Assembly: GCF_035918095.1 (NCBI RefSeq)
Contig: NZ_CP109137.1
Location: 7,628,001 to 7,692,000 of the forward strand
DNA from: Streptomyces sp. NBC_01750
GTDB lineage: Bacteria; Actinomycetota; Actinomycetes; Streptomycetales; Streptomycetaceae
DNA length: 64,000 bases
Direction of reading: 5' to 3'
The position numbers were made by a program, and so were the translations under genes. Below are positions 47,001 to 56,286 of the stretch, piece after piece. The notes beneath the pieces are model-generated. The model did no database searches and had not been told where the DNA came from. It saw only the letters and a list, made by a program, of their open reading frames with translations. Each line of letters opens with the position of its first letter. Position 1 is the stretch's first letter.

Positions 47001-48384
47001 GGTAATCGCGCAGGTAGGTCCGGTGCCACCAGGCGCCGGTTTCCCGCAGTTCGCGCCAGGTCGTGTACCGGTAGCGGTACAGCCTGGCGCGGACATACGC
47101 GGGTGGGGCGTCCGGGAACGGATTGTGGGCAAGGAGCCGCAGCGTGTCCCGGTCGCCGTCGAGCAGGCGCTCCACGAACGGGCCGAACCAGGCGCGTGCA
47201 TAGGCGGGGGAGAGCGCGGCGAACCACATCAGCCAGTCGAGCCGCAGATGGTACGGGGCGAACTGGCGTGGCATCCGGTGGACGTCGCCCGGCTTGCCCT
47301 TGAAACCGTACTCCCGCCACACCGTGTCCTGGTGGAGCACCGTCTCTTCCGTGCCTTCGATCACCACCTCATGGCGCACCCGGCCGACCGTGCCGAACGC
47401 GCCGTAGGCGTTGACCAGATGGAGCGGGTCGTAGGAGCGGTTCATCGACTGCCGCTTGGAGAGCAGATTGCGCGCCGGACGGTAGCTCAGCACCAGAACC
47501 AGGGCGGTTACGGCGATCACGACGATCTCGTACCAGAGTGGTGGCGCCGGCAGCGCGGGCGGATCCGCGAGCATCGAACCATCCACGGCGGCCAGCGCGA
47601 GCGTGATCGTTATCCAGTTCAGCCAGGCGAAGTTGCCGGAGAGCACCAGCCACAGCTGGGTCAGCGCGATCAAGCCGGCCGCGGCGCTCGCCACCGGCTG
47701 CGGTGTGAACAGCAGGATGGGCACCAGTAGCTGGGTCACATGGTTCGCGGCCACCTCGACCCGGTGGAAGGGTTTCGGCAGATGGTGGAAGAACCAGCTC
47801 AACGGCCCCGGCATCGGCTGGGTCTCGTGGTGGAAGTCGAGACAGGTGAGGTTGCGCCAGCACTCGTCGCCGCGGATTTTGATCAGTCCCGCGCCGAATT
47901 CCACCCGGAACAGCACCCAGCGGAGCAGCCACAGCACCAGCACGGGCGGGGCCGTGCGGTCATTGCCGAGGAAGACGGCGAGGAAGCCCGTCTCGAGCAG
48001 CAGTGACTCCCAGCCGAAGGCATACCAGGTCTGCCCGACATTGACGATGGACAGGTACAGCACCCACAGCAGCGCCCACCACGCCATCGCCGCCCACAGC
48101 GGGATCCGGTCGGCGGCGCCCGCGACCAGGGCCGCGGAGAGCAGACAGCCGGCCCAGGCGCAGCAGGCGAAGAAGCGGTCCGAGTAGTGCAGCTGGAAGA
48201 TGCTCGGCGCGCGGCGCAGCGATATCTCCCGTACGTACGCGGGCACCGGCAGCATGCCCCGTTCGCCGATCAGCGCCCGGAACTGCAGCGCGGCGGTGAG
48301 AAAGGCGACCAGATACACGCCGGCCAGAGCCCGCTGGAAGACCAGCCGACTGAGCCAGTAGTCACTGTCGCTGAACCACTCCAT
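46978..48384 (-). CDS. Lipase maturation factor family membrane protein
   Basis: A 468-residue integral membrane protein of the LMF type: FSDSDYWLSRLVFQRALAGV, FVHH-like segments such as FHHETQPMPGPLSWFFHHLP, and several hydrophobic helices in the first 340 residues, then a soluble C-terminal part with PRQFAPYHLRLDWLMWFAAL. Vertebrate LMF1 helps fold dimeric lipases in the ER; the bacterial role is unknown. The ATG at 48382-48384 (MEWFSDSD) has GGAGG immediately upstream. Probably cotranscribed behind DUF1990 and YndJ genes (12-bp gap). Confidence 0.88.
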   Translation of the reverse strand: MEWFSDSDYWLSRLVFQRALAGVYLVAFLTAALQFRALIGERGMLPVPAYVREISLRRAPSIFQLHYSDRFFACCAWAGCLLSAALVAGAADRIPLWAAMAWWALLWVLYLSIVNVGQTWYAFGWESLLLETGFLAVFLGNDRTAPPVLVLWLLRWVLFRVEFGAGLIKIRGDECWRNLTCLDFHHETQPMPGPLSWFFHHLPKPFHRVEVAANHVTQLLVPILLFTPQPVASAAAGLIALTQLWLVLSGNFAWLNWITITLALAAVDGSMLADPPALPAPPLWYEIVVIAVTALVLVLSYRPARNLLSKRQSMNRSYDPLHLVNAYGAFGTVGRVRHEVVIEGTEETVLHQDTVWREYGFKGKPGDVHRMPRQFAPYHLRLDWLMWFAALSPAYARAWFGPFVERLLDGDRDTLRLLAHNPFPDAPPAYVRARLYRYRYTTWRELRETGAWWHRTYLRDYLRPTRLF

Positions 48385-48395
48385 TACCTCCAGTA

Positions 48396-48926
48396 TCAGG
48401 GAGCGGCGATCTCCCGCAGTGTGTGACCGAGCCGTCCGGCGTACGCCTTCTGCAGTACGGGCACGAGCGGACCGGCGAGCCGGGTGTACCAGGTCGCCGG
48501 GCGGCTGAACGCCATCACCGTGAACCACACCGAGCCGTCGTCCCGGATGTCGACGATGAACGACTCCTCGCCGCACTCCGGATGCCCGGTCAGCGTCCCG
48601 TACGCGAAGCCCGTCCGGTCCCTCTCGTACGCCGTCCAGATCACCTCGCAGGGCGCGGTGAATCGCAGTGGTCCCAGACCGGCCGAGACCGTGAGGCGGG
48701 CGCCCGGCTCCGCCCGCCCCGCGGCGGTGTGCACCCGGGCGCCCGTCCCCCGGTGCATCCGCCAGGTGGTGACGGCCGTGCCGGCCGCCTCGAAGGCGGC
48801 GCGGCCCCGGCCGATCCGGGTGGTGTGGTGGAGGTGGTGGTAGCCGGCGGGCAGCGGGCCGAGCCGGGTGGCACCGGTCTCCGGGTAGTTGAGCGTGCGG
48901 CCGGTCTGTCTGCGGACGCTGTTCAT
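48396..48926 (-). CDS. DUF1990 family protein
   Basis: A 176-residue soluble protein with the DUF1990 pattern: LNYPETGATRLGPLPAGYHH near the N-terminus and YGTLTGHPECGEESFIVD near residues 108-125. AAGGAGAAAGC precedes its ATG (48924-48926), which overlaps the YndJ stop by ATGA. DUF1990 genes are often paired with YndJ genes; function unknown. Confidence 0.85.
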   Translation of the reverse strand: MNSVRRQTGRTLNYPETGATRLGPLPAGYHHLHHTTRIGRGRAAFEAAGTAVTTWRMHRGTGARVHTAAGRAEPGARLTVSAGLGPLRFTAPCEVIWTAYERDRTGFAYGTLTGHPECGEESFIVDIRDDGSVWFTVMAFSRPATWYTRLAGPLVPVLQKAYAGRLGHTLREIAAP

Positions 48927-49741
48927 GCGGCTTTCTCCTTTAGTTGTCGCCAGGCCAGCACCGAGCAGAGTGCGAAGCCCAGGGCGTTGCCGAGGCCATG
49001 GGTGGCGGCCATCCAGGTCAGAGTGGGGTGGGGGAGTCCGGTGGCCTCGCCGAGCGCCCAGCTCAGGGCGAGCAGCATGGTCGCCCCCAGTACGGCGGCC
49101 GAGACGGTCAGCAGCATGCGGGTGAACCGGTCCCGACTGCCGGTCCGGACATCCCGCCACGTCAGCAGGGCCACGGCCCACATACCCGTGGTCAGCACCA
49201 GTGCCCCCAGCAGCTCTGCCCAGTCGTCGACGAAGTAGCCGCCGAGGACCAGCAGGGTGCCCAGCGGCACACTGAGCGCCGCGAAGCGCCCGGCCGGTCC
49301 CGCTGCCGCCCGGCAGAGCAGGCCCGCGACCAGCGCGGCGGTGAACCCGGCGAAGTGGAAGTGCGGCACGGTCAGCGCCAGGATCGGCAGACTGAAGCCG
49401 AAGAGCTCGTGTCCCGAGCGTTCCGCGACCAGTGCCAGGCCGGCGACCGAGGGTGTCGCAAGCGCGGTGAGCACCGCGATCTCGGCGGGTGCGAAAGAGC
49501 GCGTACGGCTCAGCCGCCGTGGTGCCTGCAGAGCGAGGGCCAGTGTGCCGAGCGCGTAGACGGCCGCGAGTGCCGCGGCTGAAGCCGAGCGGGGCAGCCA
49601 TGGAGCGACCGCTCCCGGAACGGCGAACAGGAGCCATGTCCGCCGAATGGACGTGAGTTCGTCACCGTCGATGAGACGCAGTCCCGTGGGGACCACCACG
49701 AGCATCCCGAGCATCACGATCAGGTTGACCAGTACGGACAT
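48923..49741 (-). CDS. YndJ-like membrane protein
   Basis: A 272-residue polytopic membrane protein with about seven to eight helices, containing VPHFHFAGFTAALVAGLL, a His-rich membrane motif typical of YndJ. It is first in the YndJ-DUF1990-LMF operon. Twin palindromes (49760-49816) lie directly upstream and probably control it. Confidence 0.85.
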   Translation of the reverse strand: MSVLVNLIVMLGMLVVVPTGLRLIDGDELTSIRRTWLLFAVPGAVAPWLPRSASAAALAAVYALGTLALALQAPRRLSRTRSFAPAEIAVLTALATPSVAGLALVAERSGHELFGFSLPILALTVPHFHFAGFTAALVAGLLCRAAAGPAGRFAALSVPLGTLLVLGGYFVDDWAELLGALVLTTGMWAVALLTWRDVRTGSRDRFTRMLLTVSAAVLGATMLLALSWALGEATGLPHPTLTWMAATHGLGNALGFALCSVLAWRQLKEKAA

Positions 49742-49759
49742 CGCACCCCACCCCCGGTC

Positions 49760-49816
49760 TTGAACGTGTTCAATTCCCTGGGGGCGAGACTATGCCCTTA
49801 CTTGAACGCGTTCAAG
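49760..49816. promoter_or_regulatory. Twin palindromic operators upstream of the YndJ operon
   Basis: TTGAACGTGTTCAA (49760-49773) and CTTGAACGCGTTCAAG (49801-49816) share TTGAAC/GTTCAA arms. Their centres are 42 bp apart, about four helical turns, placing both on one face of DNA. This is the style of TetR-family operators; no TetR gene is adjacent. Confidence 0.75.
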
Positions 49817-49883
49817 TCGCGGGGGTTGCGGGAATCCGGCAGAACTTGAGTGACATCTCGGGGTGAAGAGTCGGGAGACTAAC

Positions 49884-51155
49884 GTGCGCTCACCAATTCG
49901 ACGTTGGTACGCGGCAGTCGCCGCACCGTCCGTCGCGCTTCTCGCTGCCGGCTGCGGCGTCGTCGGCGGTGCGGCTTCTTCGGGCGCGGGCTCGGACTCC
50001 GGCTCTCGGGAGATCGTTCTCCAGCCGGTCGCAGCCCAGGGGCCGGACCCGTACACGGCGTCGACGGCCAGAAACGTGGCGCAGCAGCCGCCGCCTCCGC
50101 CGCCCCGGTCGAGCGCGCCGGCCAACCCGGCGGGCGCGGGGCCGGCGATGAACACGTTCCTGGGTTCGACGCCCGGTCTCTACGGCGGCACCGAGGCCAT
50201 CGGCAGCTGCGACGTGGGGCAGCAGATCGCCCTCGTCAGTGGTGACCGGGCCAAGGTGCGTGCGTTTGCGCAGGGCTTGGGGGTCGCTCAAGCCGACGTC
50301 CCGAACTTCCTGCGCGGGCTGACGCCCGTCGTCCTGCGCGCCGACACCCGGGTGACCGGCCACGGGTTCCGCGACGGCTCCGCCACCAGTTACCAGTCCG
50401 TGCTGCAGGCGGGCACGGCCGTGCTGGTGGACCAGTACGGCGCGCCGCGCGTCCGGTGCGCCGGCGGGAACCCGCTGAAACCGCCGGTCGCCGTCAAGGG
50501 CACCGTGGTGCACAAAGGCCGGCCGTGGGCGGGCTACCGGCCCGATCAGGTCATCGTCATCAAGCCCACCACCACGACCATCAACAACCTTGTGATCGTC
50601 AGCGTCCTCAACAACTCGTGGATCGAGCGGAGGATCGGAACCGACGGTGAAGAGGACAGGTCGCCCGAGGTGCTCCCGCCCGTCAGCCCGGACGCCGTCT
50701 TCACGAACCCGCCGTCCATCGAACTGACCGGGCCGAGCAATCCGCCGGAATCGAGTGGCCGGTCCCCATCGAGCGGCCAGTCCCAGCCGGGCAACCCGAC
50801 CAGGCCGAGTGATCAGGTGCAACCGGGTGACCAGTCCCAGCCGGGCAACCCGACCGGGCAGGGCCTCGACACGCAGCTCGGCGGCGACCCGTCGACTCCG
50901 GACTGCCCGGCACCGGCCGCCCTCGCGCCGGGGGAGGAGCCGGCATCCGGCGAGGCGATCGAGCCCGGCTGCTCCACGTCGACCCTGACGGAGCCGGTGG
51001 ATCCGTCGCTGGACTCGCCCGGCGACGCCCCGGTCGACCCGCCCGTGGGTCCGCCCGTCGACCCTGTGGATGACCCGTCCGTATCCGGCGATGTGCCGCC
51101 GGTGGACTGGCTCATGCCCTCCCGGCCGGAGCTCTTCACCCCTCTTCGGGGGTGA
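49884..51155 (+). CDS. DUF6777-type lipoprotein with Pro/Gln-rich tail
   Basis: A 423-residue secreted lipoprotein: an arginine-bearing N-terminus, hydrophobic stretch and lipobox LLAAGCG, then a Pro-rich linker and a globular domain with MNTFLGSTPGLYGGTEAI and GHGFRDGSATSYQSVL. The domain repeats the GLYGGT pattern of DUF6777. From about residue 280 the protein is a disordered PGDQSQPGNP-type tail ending near DWLMPSRPELF. Start is the GTG at 49884 with GGGAG upstream; a GTG seven codons earlier is less likely. A surface role is inferred. It is 78 bp before the phosphatase gene. Confidence 0.75.
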   Translation: MRSPIRRWYAAVAAPSVALLAAGCGVVGGAASSGAGSDSGSREIVLQPVAAQGPDPYTASTARNVAQQPPPPPPRSSAPANPAGAGPAMNTFLGSTPGLYGGTEAIGSCDVGQQIALVSGDRAKVRAFAQGLGVAQADVPNFLRGLTPVVLRADTRVTGHGFRDGSATSYQSVLQAGTAVLVDQYGAPRVRCAGGNPLKPPVAVKGTVVHKGRPWAGYRPDQVIVIKPTTTTINNLVIVSVLNNSWIERRIGTDGEEDRSPEVLPPVSPDAVFTNPPSIELTGPSNPPESSGRSPSSGQSQPGNPTRPSDQVQPGDQSQPGNPTGQGLDTQLGGDPSTPDCPAPAALAPGEEPASGEAIEPGCSTSTLTEPVDPSLDSPGDAPVDPPVGPPVDPVDDPSVSGDVPPVDWLMPSRPELFTPLRG

Positions 51156-51233
51156 GGAAGCCGGACACGTTCCAGGGCTGAACTGATCGTTCGAACGGTC
51201 GAAGAATCCGACAAATGATGGCAGAGTGGCTCC

Positions 51234-53309
51234 ATGGTTGATCGGGCAGCGGGTGCCCTGTCGCTTCCCGACGACTGGCCGGCCCGACCGGATCTGAGCT
51301 TGAACCTCAACCGCATGGGCAGCTTCGACTGGGACCTGGCCAGCGGGCTCATGAACTTGGACCCGGCCGGACACGAAGTGTTCGATCTGCGCCCCGGCGA
51401 GTACGACGGCCGCCCGGCGAGCCTGGCGCGCCGGGTGCCGGCGGACGAGGCGAGCCGGCTCGACAGTCTGGTGGCGCAGGCGCTCAAGAGCGGCAGCCAG
51501 CACTACGGCGCGTACTTCCGCATCCGCCGCCGCGACGGCAGTCTGCGCTGGACCCACACCCAGGGCTTCATCCGGCGCGACAGTGCGGGTCGGCCGCTGC
51601 GGATCATCGGCATCATCCGCGACGCCACCGACGAGCTGGCCGACTCCTCCGCGCGTCTCGAAGCGGATGTGGAGCGCCGCCGGCAGACCAGCGTCGTCGA
51701 GAGCACGACGGCCGCCCTCGCTCACGCCAGGACCGTGCAGGAAGTCATCGACGTACTCAGGGACTCGCACGGTCTGGAGCACTTCGGCGCGACCAGTCTG
51801 GTCATGGGGCTGCTGGAGTCGGGCGGGCGGATCCATCTGGTCGCCGACGGCCCCGAGGGCTCCTTCGTGCCGGGCACCCGCTACACCCGGGTCGACGACG
51901 AGTACCCGATGAGCGAGGTCGTCCGTACGCTCACGCCACGCTTCATCGAGTCCAAGCAGGACTTCGCCGACTCCTATCCGCTGCTGTGGCCGCATATCGA
52001 AGGACTCGGCATCTCCTCCGCCGTCTATCTGCCACTGATTGCCCAGGCCCGCCCCATCGGAGCCCTCGGCCTCCTCTACGGCGACAAGACCGGCTTCAGC
52101 TCCGAGGAGCGCAATGTGCTGGTCGCGCTCGGCAGCAGCATCGCGCAGAGCCTGCAGCGCGCCGTGCTCTACGACCAGGAGCACGATCTCGCCCAGGGGT
52201 TGCAGCAGGCGATGCTGCCGCGCCGGATCCCCGCCGTGCCCGGGTCGCAGATCGCCGTGCGCTACCGCTCCGCGCGGCTGGGCCGGGACATCGGCGGCGA
52301 CTGGTACGACGTCATCGCGCTGCCGGGCGGGCGCGTCGGCGCGGTCATCGGCGACGTGCAGGGCCATGACACCCACGCGGCCGCGGTGATGGGGCAACTG
52401 CGCATCGTGCTGCGGGCGTACGCCGCCGAGGGGCACACTCCGGCCACCGTGATGGCACGCGCCTCCGTCTTCCTGCATGAACTCGACACCGAACGGTTCG
52501 CGACCTGTATGTACGCCGAGGTCGATCTGTCGACGGGGGTGATGCAGCTGGTGCGCGCGGGGCATGTGGACCCGCTGGTCCGGGACAACGACGGCAGCAC
52601 CCGTCGGCTGCCGGTGGACGGCGGGCTGCCGCTGGGGCTCTCCGCGGAGTTCGGCCGACTCGAATACCCCGTCACCACCATCGAGTTGGACCCCGGACAG
52701 ACCTTGCTCTTCTACACCGACGGACTGGTCGAGGTGCCCGGCGCGGACCTCGACGACGGGATGCAGCTGCTGACCGCGCTGGTGCGCGCCGGCCCGCGCG
52801 ATCTGCAGCTGCTGGCCGACCAACTGTGCGATGTGGTGGACGAGCGGAGCGGCGACGACGATGTGGCGATCCTGTTGCTCCGCCGCAAGGGCGCGTACAC
52901 CCCGCAGACCGGGGGCCGGCTGCAGCAGCATGTCGCGCAGAACGACCCCGAGGCGCTGCGCTCGGCAAGGCACATGATCCGGGCGGCGACCGGGGCCTGG
53001 GGAGCGCGCGAACGGTCGGACGAGATCGAGCTGGCCGCCGACGAGATGATCACCAATGCGCTGATGCACACCGACGGCGGGGCGATCGTCACCATCCGGG
53101 TGCTGTCCGGGGCGGAGCGGCGGCTGCGGGTGGAGGTCGAGGACCGCTCCAGTGCGCTGCCGCGCAGGCGCGATGCGGGAGAGTCGGGTGTGTCAGGGCG
53201 CGGCCTGATGCTGGTGGACCGGCTGGCTGAGGCGTGGGGCGTGGAATCGCGAGGAAGCGGCAAATGCGTGTGGTGCGAGTTCATGATTCCGGAGAGGCCG
53301 AAATCTTGA
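51234..53309 (+). CDS. PAS-GAF-PP2C (SpoIIE)-HATPase signalling protein
   Basis: A 691-residue protein combining four modules: PAS (about 20-135), GAF (155-320, with SAVYLPLIAQARPIGALGLLY), a SpoIIE-type PP2C phosphatase (about 345-555; DIGGDWYDVIALPGGR and IGDVQGHD supply metal-binding Asp residues) and a C-terminal GHKL ATPase (570-685; LAADEMITNALMH). Streptomyces use such proteins to dephosphorylate anti-sigma antagonists. Having both the phosphatase and an RsbW-like kinase in one chain suggests control of both phosphorylation directions. The ATG at 51234 opens the family's usual N-terminus. Confidence 0.92.
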   Translation: MVDRAAGALSLPDDWPARPDLSLNLNRMGSFDWDLASGLMNLDPAGHEVFDLRPGEYDGRPASLARRVPADEASRLDSLVAQALKSGSQHYGAYFRIRRRDGSLRWTHTQGFIRRDSAGRPLRIIGIIRDATDELADSSARLEADVERRRQTSVVESTTAALAHARTVQEVIDVLRDSHGLEHFGATSLVMGLLESGGRIHLVADGPEGSFVPGTRYTRVDDEYPMSEVVRTLTPRFIESKQDFADSYPLLWPHIEGLGISSAVYLPLIAQARPIGALGLLYGDKTGFSSEERNVLVALGSSIAQSLQRAVLYDQEHDLAQGLQQAMLPRRIPAVPGSQIAVRYRSARLGRDIGGDWYDVIALPGGRVGAVIGDVQGHDTHAAAVMGQLRIVLRAYAAEGHTPATVMARASVFLHELDTERFATCMYAEVDLSTGVMQLVRAGHVDPLVRDNDGSTRRLPVDGGLPLGLSAEFGRLEYPVTTIELDPGQTLLFYTDGLVEVPGADLDDGMQLLTALVRAGPRDLQLLADQLCDVVDERSGDDDVAILLLRRKGAYTPQTGGRLQQHVAQNDPEALRSARHMIRAATGAWGARERSDEIELAADEMITNALMHTDGGAIVTIRVLSGAERRLRVEVEDRSSALPRRRDAGESGVSGRGLMLVDRLAEAWGVESRGSGKCVWCEFMIPERPKS

Positions 53310-53411
53310 TTATTACCAGTTGTTAACTGTCCGTGAACTGATCGTACTTGACCGTAACCGACCGTAGGCGATTGACTTCGCACAACTGGCCTTCTAGGAC
53401 ATGAGGAACCA

Positions 53412-54833
53412 TTGAGCAGCGAGCTTCTCGCACCTCTCGACCTGGCGTTCTGGCACCTTGAGTCCGCCGGGCACCCGATGCATCTCGGCGCCCTGGCATT
53501 CTTCGCTCCCGCTTCCGTTCCCGTTCCCGCTCCCGCTCCCGCTTCCGTTCCCGCTTCCGCTTCCGCGGCGGCCGCCGGGCCGGGCGCGCGGGGCGGCGGC
53601 CGCCTCCTCGAACTGCTCGCCGGCCGTGCAGCGGCGATCCCCCGCCTGCGGATGCGAGTGCGGGACGTCCTGCTGCCCGTCGGCGGCGCCGCCTGGGCCA
53701 TGGCCAAGGACTTCGACGTACGACGGCATGTGCACCACGTCCGCCTCCCCGGGGGCGACTTCGCCGCCGAGGCCACCGCCATCGCCGCCGAGCTGATGGA
53801 GCGGCCCCTCGAGCGCGGCCTGCCGCCTTGGGAGATGTACCTCCTCACGGGCGCCGACGACAAAGGCGAAGGGCCGTTCGCGGTACTGGTGAAGCTCCAC
53901 CACGCGCTGGCCGACGGTATGCGCGCGGTCGCCATCGGGGCAGGCATCTTCGATCAGATCGCCGACGCTCGCACCGTCGGCGTACGGCGGCCGCGCACAG
54001 TACCGCCCCGGTCGTGGACCGGAGATGCCTGGCAGGTGGCCGGGTTCGCCCGGGCCCGCATCGAGGAGCTGGGCCGCGCCGTCGGCGTCGGTGCCTCCGT
54101 CGTACGGGCCAGCAGGTTCGACCCCCGGGGTCTGCCCGCGCTCTCCGCGGGCTCCAGCGGCACGCGACGGCTCGGCACCGCAGTGCTCGACCTGGCGGAT
54201 GTGCAGCAGGTGCGCAGGGCGGTGGGCGGCACGGCGAACGACGTACTGCTCGCCACCGTGGCGGGCGCGCTGCGGCGCTGGATGGGAGCCCGGGACGAGC
54301 GGCTGCCCGCCGCCGATCCGCGCGCCCTGGTGCCTGTCTCCCGGCGCAGGCCCGGCAGTCCGTCCGGCTCCGGCAACAAGTTCTCCGCGTATCTGCTTCC
54401 GCTTCCCGTCTCCGACCCCGACCCGCGCTCGCGGCTCGACGCCGTACGCACCGCCATGGACCGCAACAAGGCGGCGGGCCCATCGCGCGGCGCCGGGGCG
54501 CTGGCCGTACTCGCCGATCAACTGCCGCCGCTGGCCCACCGGTTCGGTGCGCCTCTGGCCGGAGGTGCGGCCCGGATGCTGTTCGACGTCCTGGTCACCA
54601 ATGTGCCGCTGCCGCGCTCGGCCCTCTCGCTCGGCGGCTGCCCGTTGCGCGAGGTCTACCCGATGGCGCCGCTGGCCCGCGGACAGTCCCTGGCGATCGC
54701 CATGTCGACCTACGGCGGTCAGGTGCATGTGGGCCTGGTCGCCGACGGTAAGGCCGTGCCCGATCTGGACCGGCTCGCGGAGAGTCTGAGTGAGGAGCTC
54801 GAAGAACTTCTCGGCATCGCCGTCACCGGGTAG
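53412..54833 (+). CDS. Wax ester synthase/diacylglycerol acyltransferase (WS/DGAT)
   Basis: A 473-residue acyltransferase with the catalytic HHxxxDG motif at 163-169 (KLHHALADGM) and a C-terminal NVPLPRSALSLGG signature region. It forms triacylglycerol or wax esters from acyl-CoA, a storage route in Streptomyces. TTG start with GAGGAA just upstream. Residues 32-51 are a Pro/Ala/Ser/Val dipeptide repeat inserted after AFFAPA, encoded by a hexanucleotide repeat. The insertion falls between the first strand and the rest of the domain. Confidence 0.9.
   Translation: MSSELLAPLDLAFWHLESAGHPMHLGALAFFAPASVPVPAPAPASVPASASAAAAGPGARGGGRLLELLAGRAAAIPRLRMRVRDVLLPVGGAAWAMAKDFDVRRHVHHVRLPGGDFAAEATAIAAELMERPLERGLPPWEMYLLTGADDKGEGPFAVLVKLHHALADGMRAVAIGAGIFDQIADARTVGVRRPRTVPPRSWTGDAWQVAGFARARIEELGRAVGVGASVVRASRFDPRGLPALSAGSSGTRRLGTAVLDLADVQQVRRAVGGTANDVLLATVAGALRRWMGARDERLPAADPRALVPVSRRRPGSPSGSGNKFSAYLLPLPVSDPDPRSRLDAVRTAMDRNKAAGPSRGAGALAVLADQLPPLAHRFGAPLAGGAARMLFDVLVTNVPLPRSALSLGGCPLREVYPMAPLARGQSLAIAMSTYGGQVHVGLVADGKAVPDLDRLAESLSEELEELLGIAVTG
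53508..53567 (+). repeat. Hexanucleotide repeat within the WS/DGAT gene
   Basis: Ten tandem 6-bp units of the form [CT]CCG[CT]T (the last ending CG), encoding Pro-Ala, Ser-Val, Pro-Val and Ser-Ala dipeptides. Unit gain or loss would stay in frame. Confidence 0.85.
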
Positions 54834-54997
54834 ACCCCGGAAGTCTCTCCGGTGGATCCGACAGGATGGATGCAAGAGATCGGACAGCTCGGAGGCCGAG
54901 TACAACATCTCGCGGCCTCAAGGGTGTTGACGCCCTGAAGTGATCCGATGAATATTCGTCGTGATCGGTGAAGGCCTGAGCGAGGGGCAGCAGCGGG

Positions 54998-55975
54998 ATG
55001 CGATGGAGCACGCTCGGACGCAGCGGCGTCGACATCACCGAACTGTCCTTCGGTGCGGCCGGAATCGGCAATCTGTACACCCCTGTCGACCCGGCGGCGG
55101 CCGCGGCTGCGATAGACGCCGCCTGGGACACGGGAATCCGCACCTTCGACACCGCGCCGCACTACGGGCTCGGCCTCTCCGAACGCAGGCTCGGCGAGGC
55201 GCTGCGCACCCGGCCCCGCGACGCGTACACCCTGTCCACCAAGGTGGGAAGGCTGCTCGAACCCTGCGAGGCCCGCGGCGACGACCTCGCGGACGGCTTC
55301 GCCGTGACCGCCGATCACCGCCGCGTATGGGACTTCAGCGCCGACGGCGTGCGCCGCAGCATCGAAGAGAGCCTCGTCAGGCTCGGTCTCGACCGGATCG
55401 ACATCGTCTATCTGCACGACCCGGACGACCACGAGGAAGCCGCCTTCCGCCACGGCTACCCGGCGCTGGAACAGCTGCGCGCCGAAGGCGTGGTCGGCGC
55501 TATCGGCGCGGGGATGAACCAGACCGCGATGCTCACCCGCTTCCTCCGCGACACCGACGTCGACGCCGTCCTGTGCGCCGGCCGCTACACCCTGCTCGAT
55601 CAGAGCGCGCTGGACGACCTGCTGCCCGAAGCGGCCGCCCGCGGCAAGAGCGTCGTCGTCGGCGGGGTCTTCAACTCCGGGCTGCTCGCCGATCCGCGCC
55701 CCGGTGCCCGGTACGACTACACGGCCGCGCCCGACGGGGTCCTGCGGCGGGCCCTGCGGCTCAAGGCCGTTGCCGAGCGGCACGGCGTACCGCTGCGCGC
55801 CGTCGCGCTCCACTATCCCTTCGGCCATCCGGCCGTCGCCGGCGTGCTGGTCGGAGCCCGGTCCGCCGACGAAGTACGGGACGCGGCCGAGCTGCTCGGC
55901 CGCTCTGTCCCGCCCGGGCTCTGGGACGAACTGCGCGCCGAAGGACTGCTGCCGAAGGACGGGGATGCCCGATGA
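54998..55975 (+). CDS. Aldo-keto reductase, L-fucose dehydrogenase-like
   Basis: A 325-residue aldo-keto reductase with the full catalytic tetrad: Asp51 and Tyr56 (FDTAPHYG), Lys82 (STKVG) and His140 (VYLHDPDD). With the mutarotase and lactonase genes downstream, oxidation of L-fucose (or a related aldose) to its lactone is the likely step. The stop overlaps the mutarotase ATG. Start ATG 54998 follows CGAGGGG. Confidence 0.88.
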   Translation: MRWSTLGRSGVDITELSFGAAGIGNLYTPVDPAAAAAAIDAAWDTGIRTFDTAPHYGLGLSERRLGEALRTRPRDAYTLSTKVGRLLEPCEARGDDLADGFAVTADHRRVWDFSADGVRRSIEESLVRLGLDRIDIVYLHDPDDHEEAAFRHGYPALEQLRAEGVVGAIGAGMNQTAMLTRFLRDTDVDAVLCAGRYTLLDQSALDDLLPEAAARGKSVVVGGVFNSGLLADPRPGARYDYTAAPDGVLRRALRLKAVAERHGVPLRAVALHYPFGHPAVAGVLVGARSADEVRDAAELLGRSVPPGLWDELRAEGLLPKDGDAR

Positions 55976-56283
55976 GAGTCGCCCTGCACACCACGGTCCG
56001 CGCCGACCGCATCGCCGCGTACGAGGCGGCGCACCGAGAGGTCCCAGAGGAGCTGACCGCCGCGATCCGTGCCGCCGGCGTCACCTCCTGGACGATCTGG
56101 CGCAGCGGCACCGACCTCTTCCACCTCCTCGACTGCGCCGACTACGCCCGGCTGCTGGCCGAACTGGAAGAGCTCCCCGCCAATATCGCCTGGCAGGCGC
56201 GGATGGCCGAACTGCTCGACGTCGTACACGACTACTCCGCGGACGGCGCCGCGGCCGGACTCCCCGTCGTCTGGGAGCTGTGA
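55972..56283 (+). CDS. L-rhamnose/L-fucose mutarotase family protein
   Basis: A 103-residue single-domain protein of the RhaM/DUF718 type: MRVALHTTVRADRIAAYEAA at the start and WTIWRSGTDLFHLLDC in the core. It interconverts sugar anomers, feeding the correct anomer to the dehydrogenase. Coupled by ATGA to the reductase and 3 bp before the lactonase. Confidence 0.88.
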   Translation: MRVALHTTVRADRIAAYEAAHREVPEELTAAIRAAGVTSWTIWRSGTDLFHLLDCADYARLLAELEELPANIAWQARMAELLDVVHDYSADGAAAGLPVVWEL

Positions 56284-56286
56284 GCC

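Noticed and set aside
49890..53069. 1059-codon open frame on the minus strand
   Set aside because: It is antisense to the DUF6777 and phosphatase genes, whose domains are clear. Long antisense frames are normal in DNA with strong third-position GC bias, and no domain is seen in it.
53394..54908. 504-codon minus-strand open frame
   Set aside because: Antisense to the WS/DGAT gene with its intact HHxxxDG motif.
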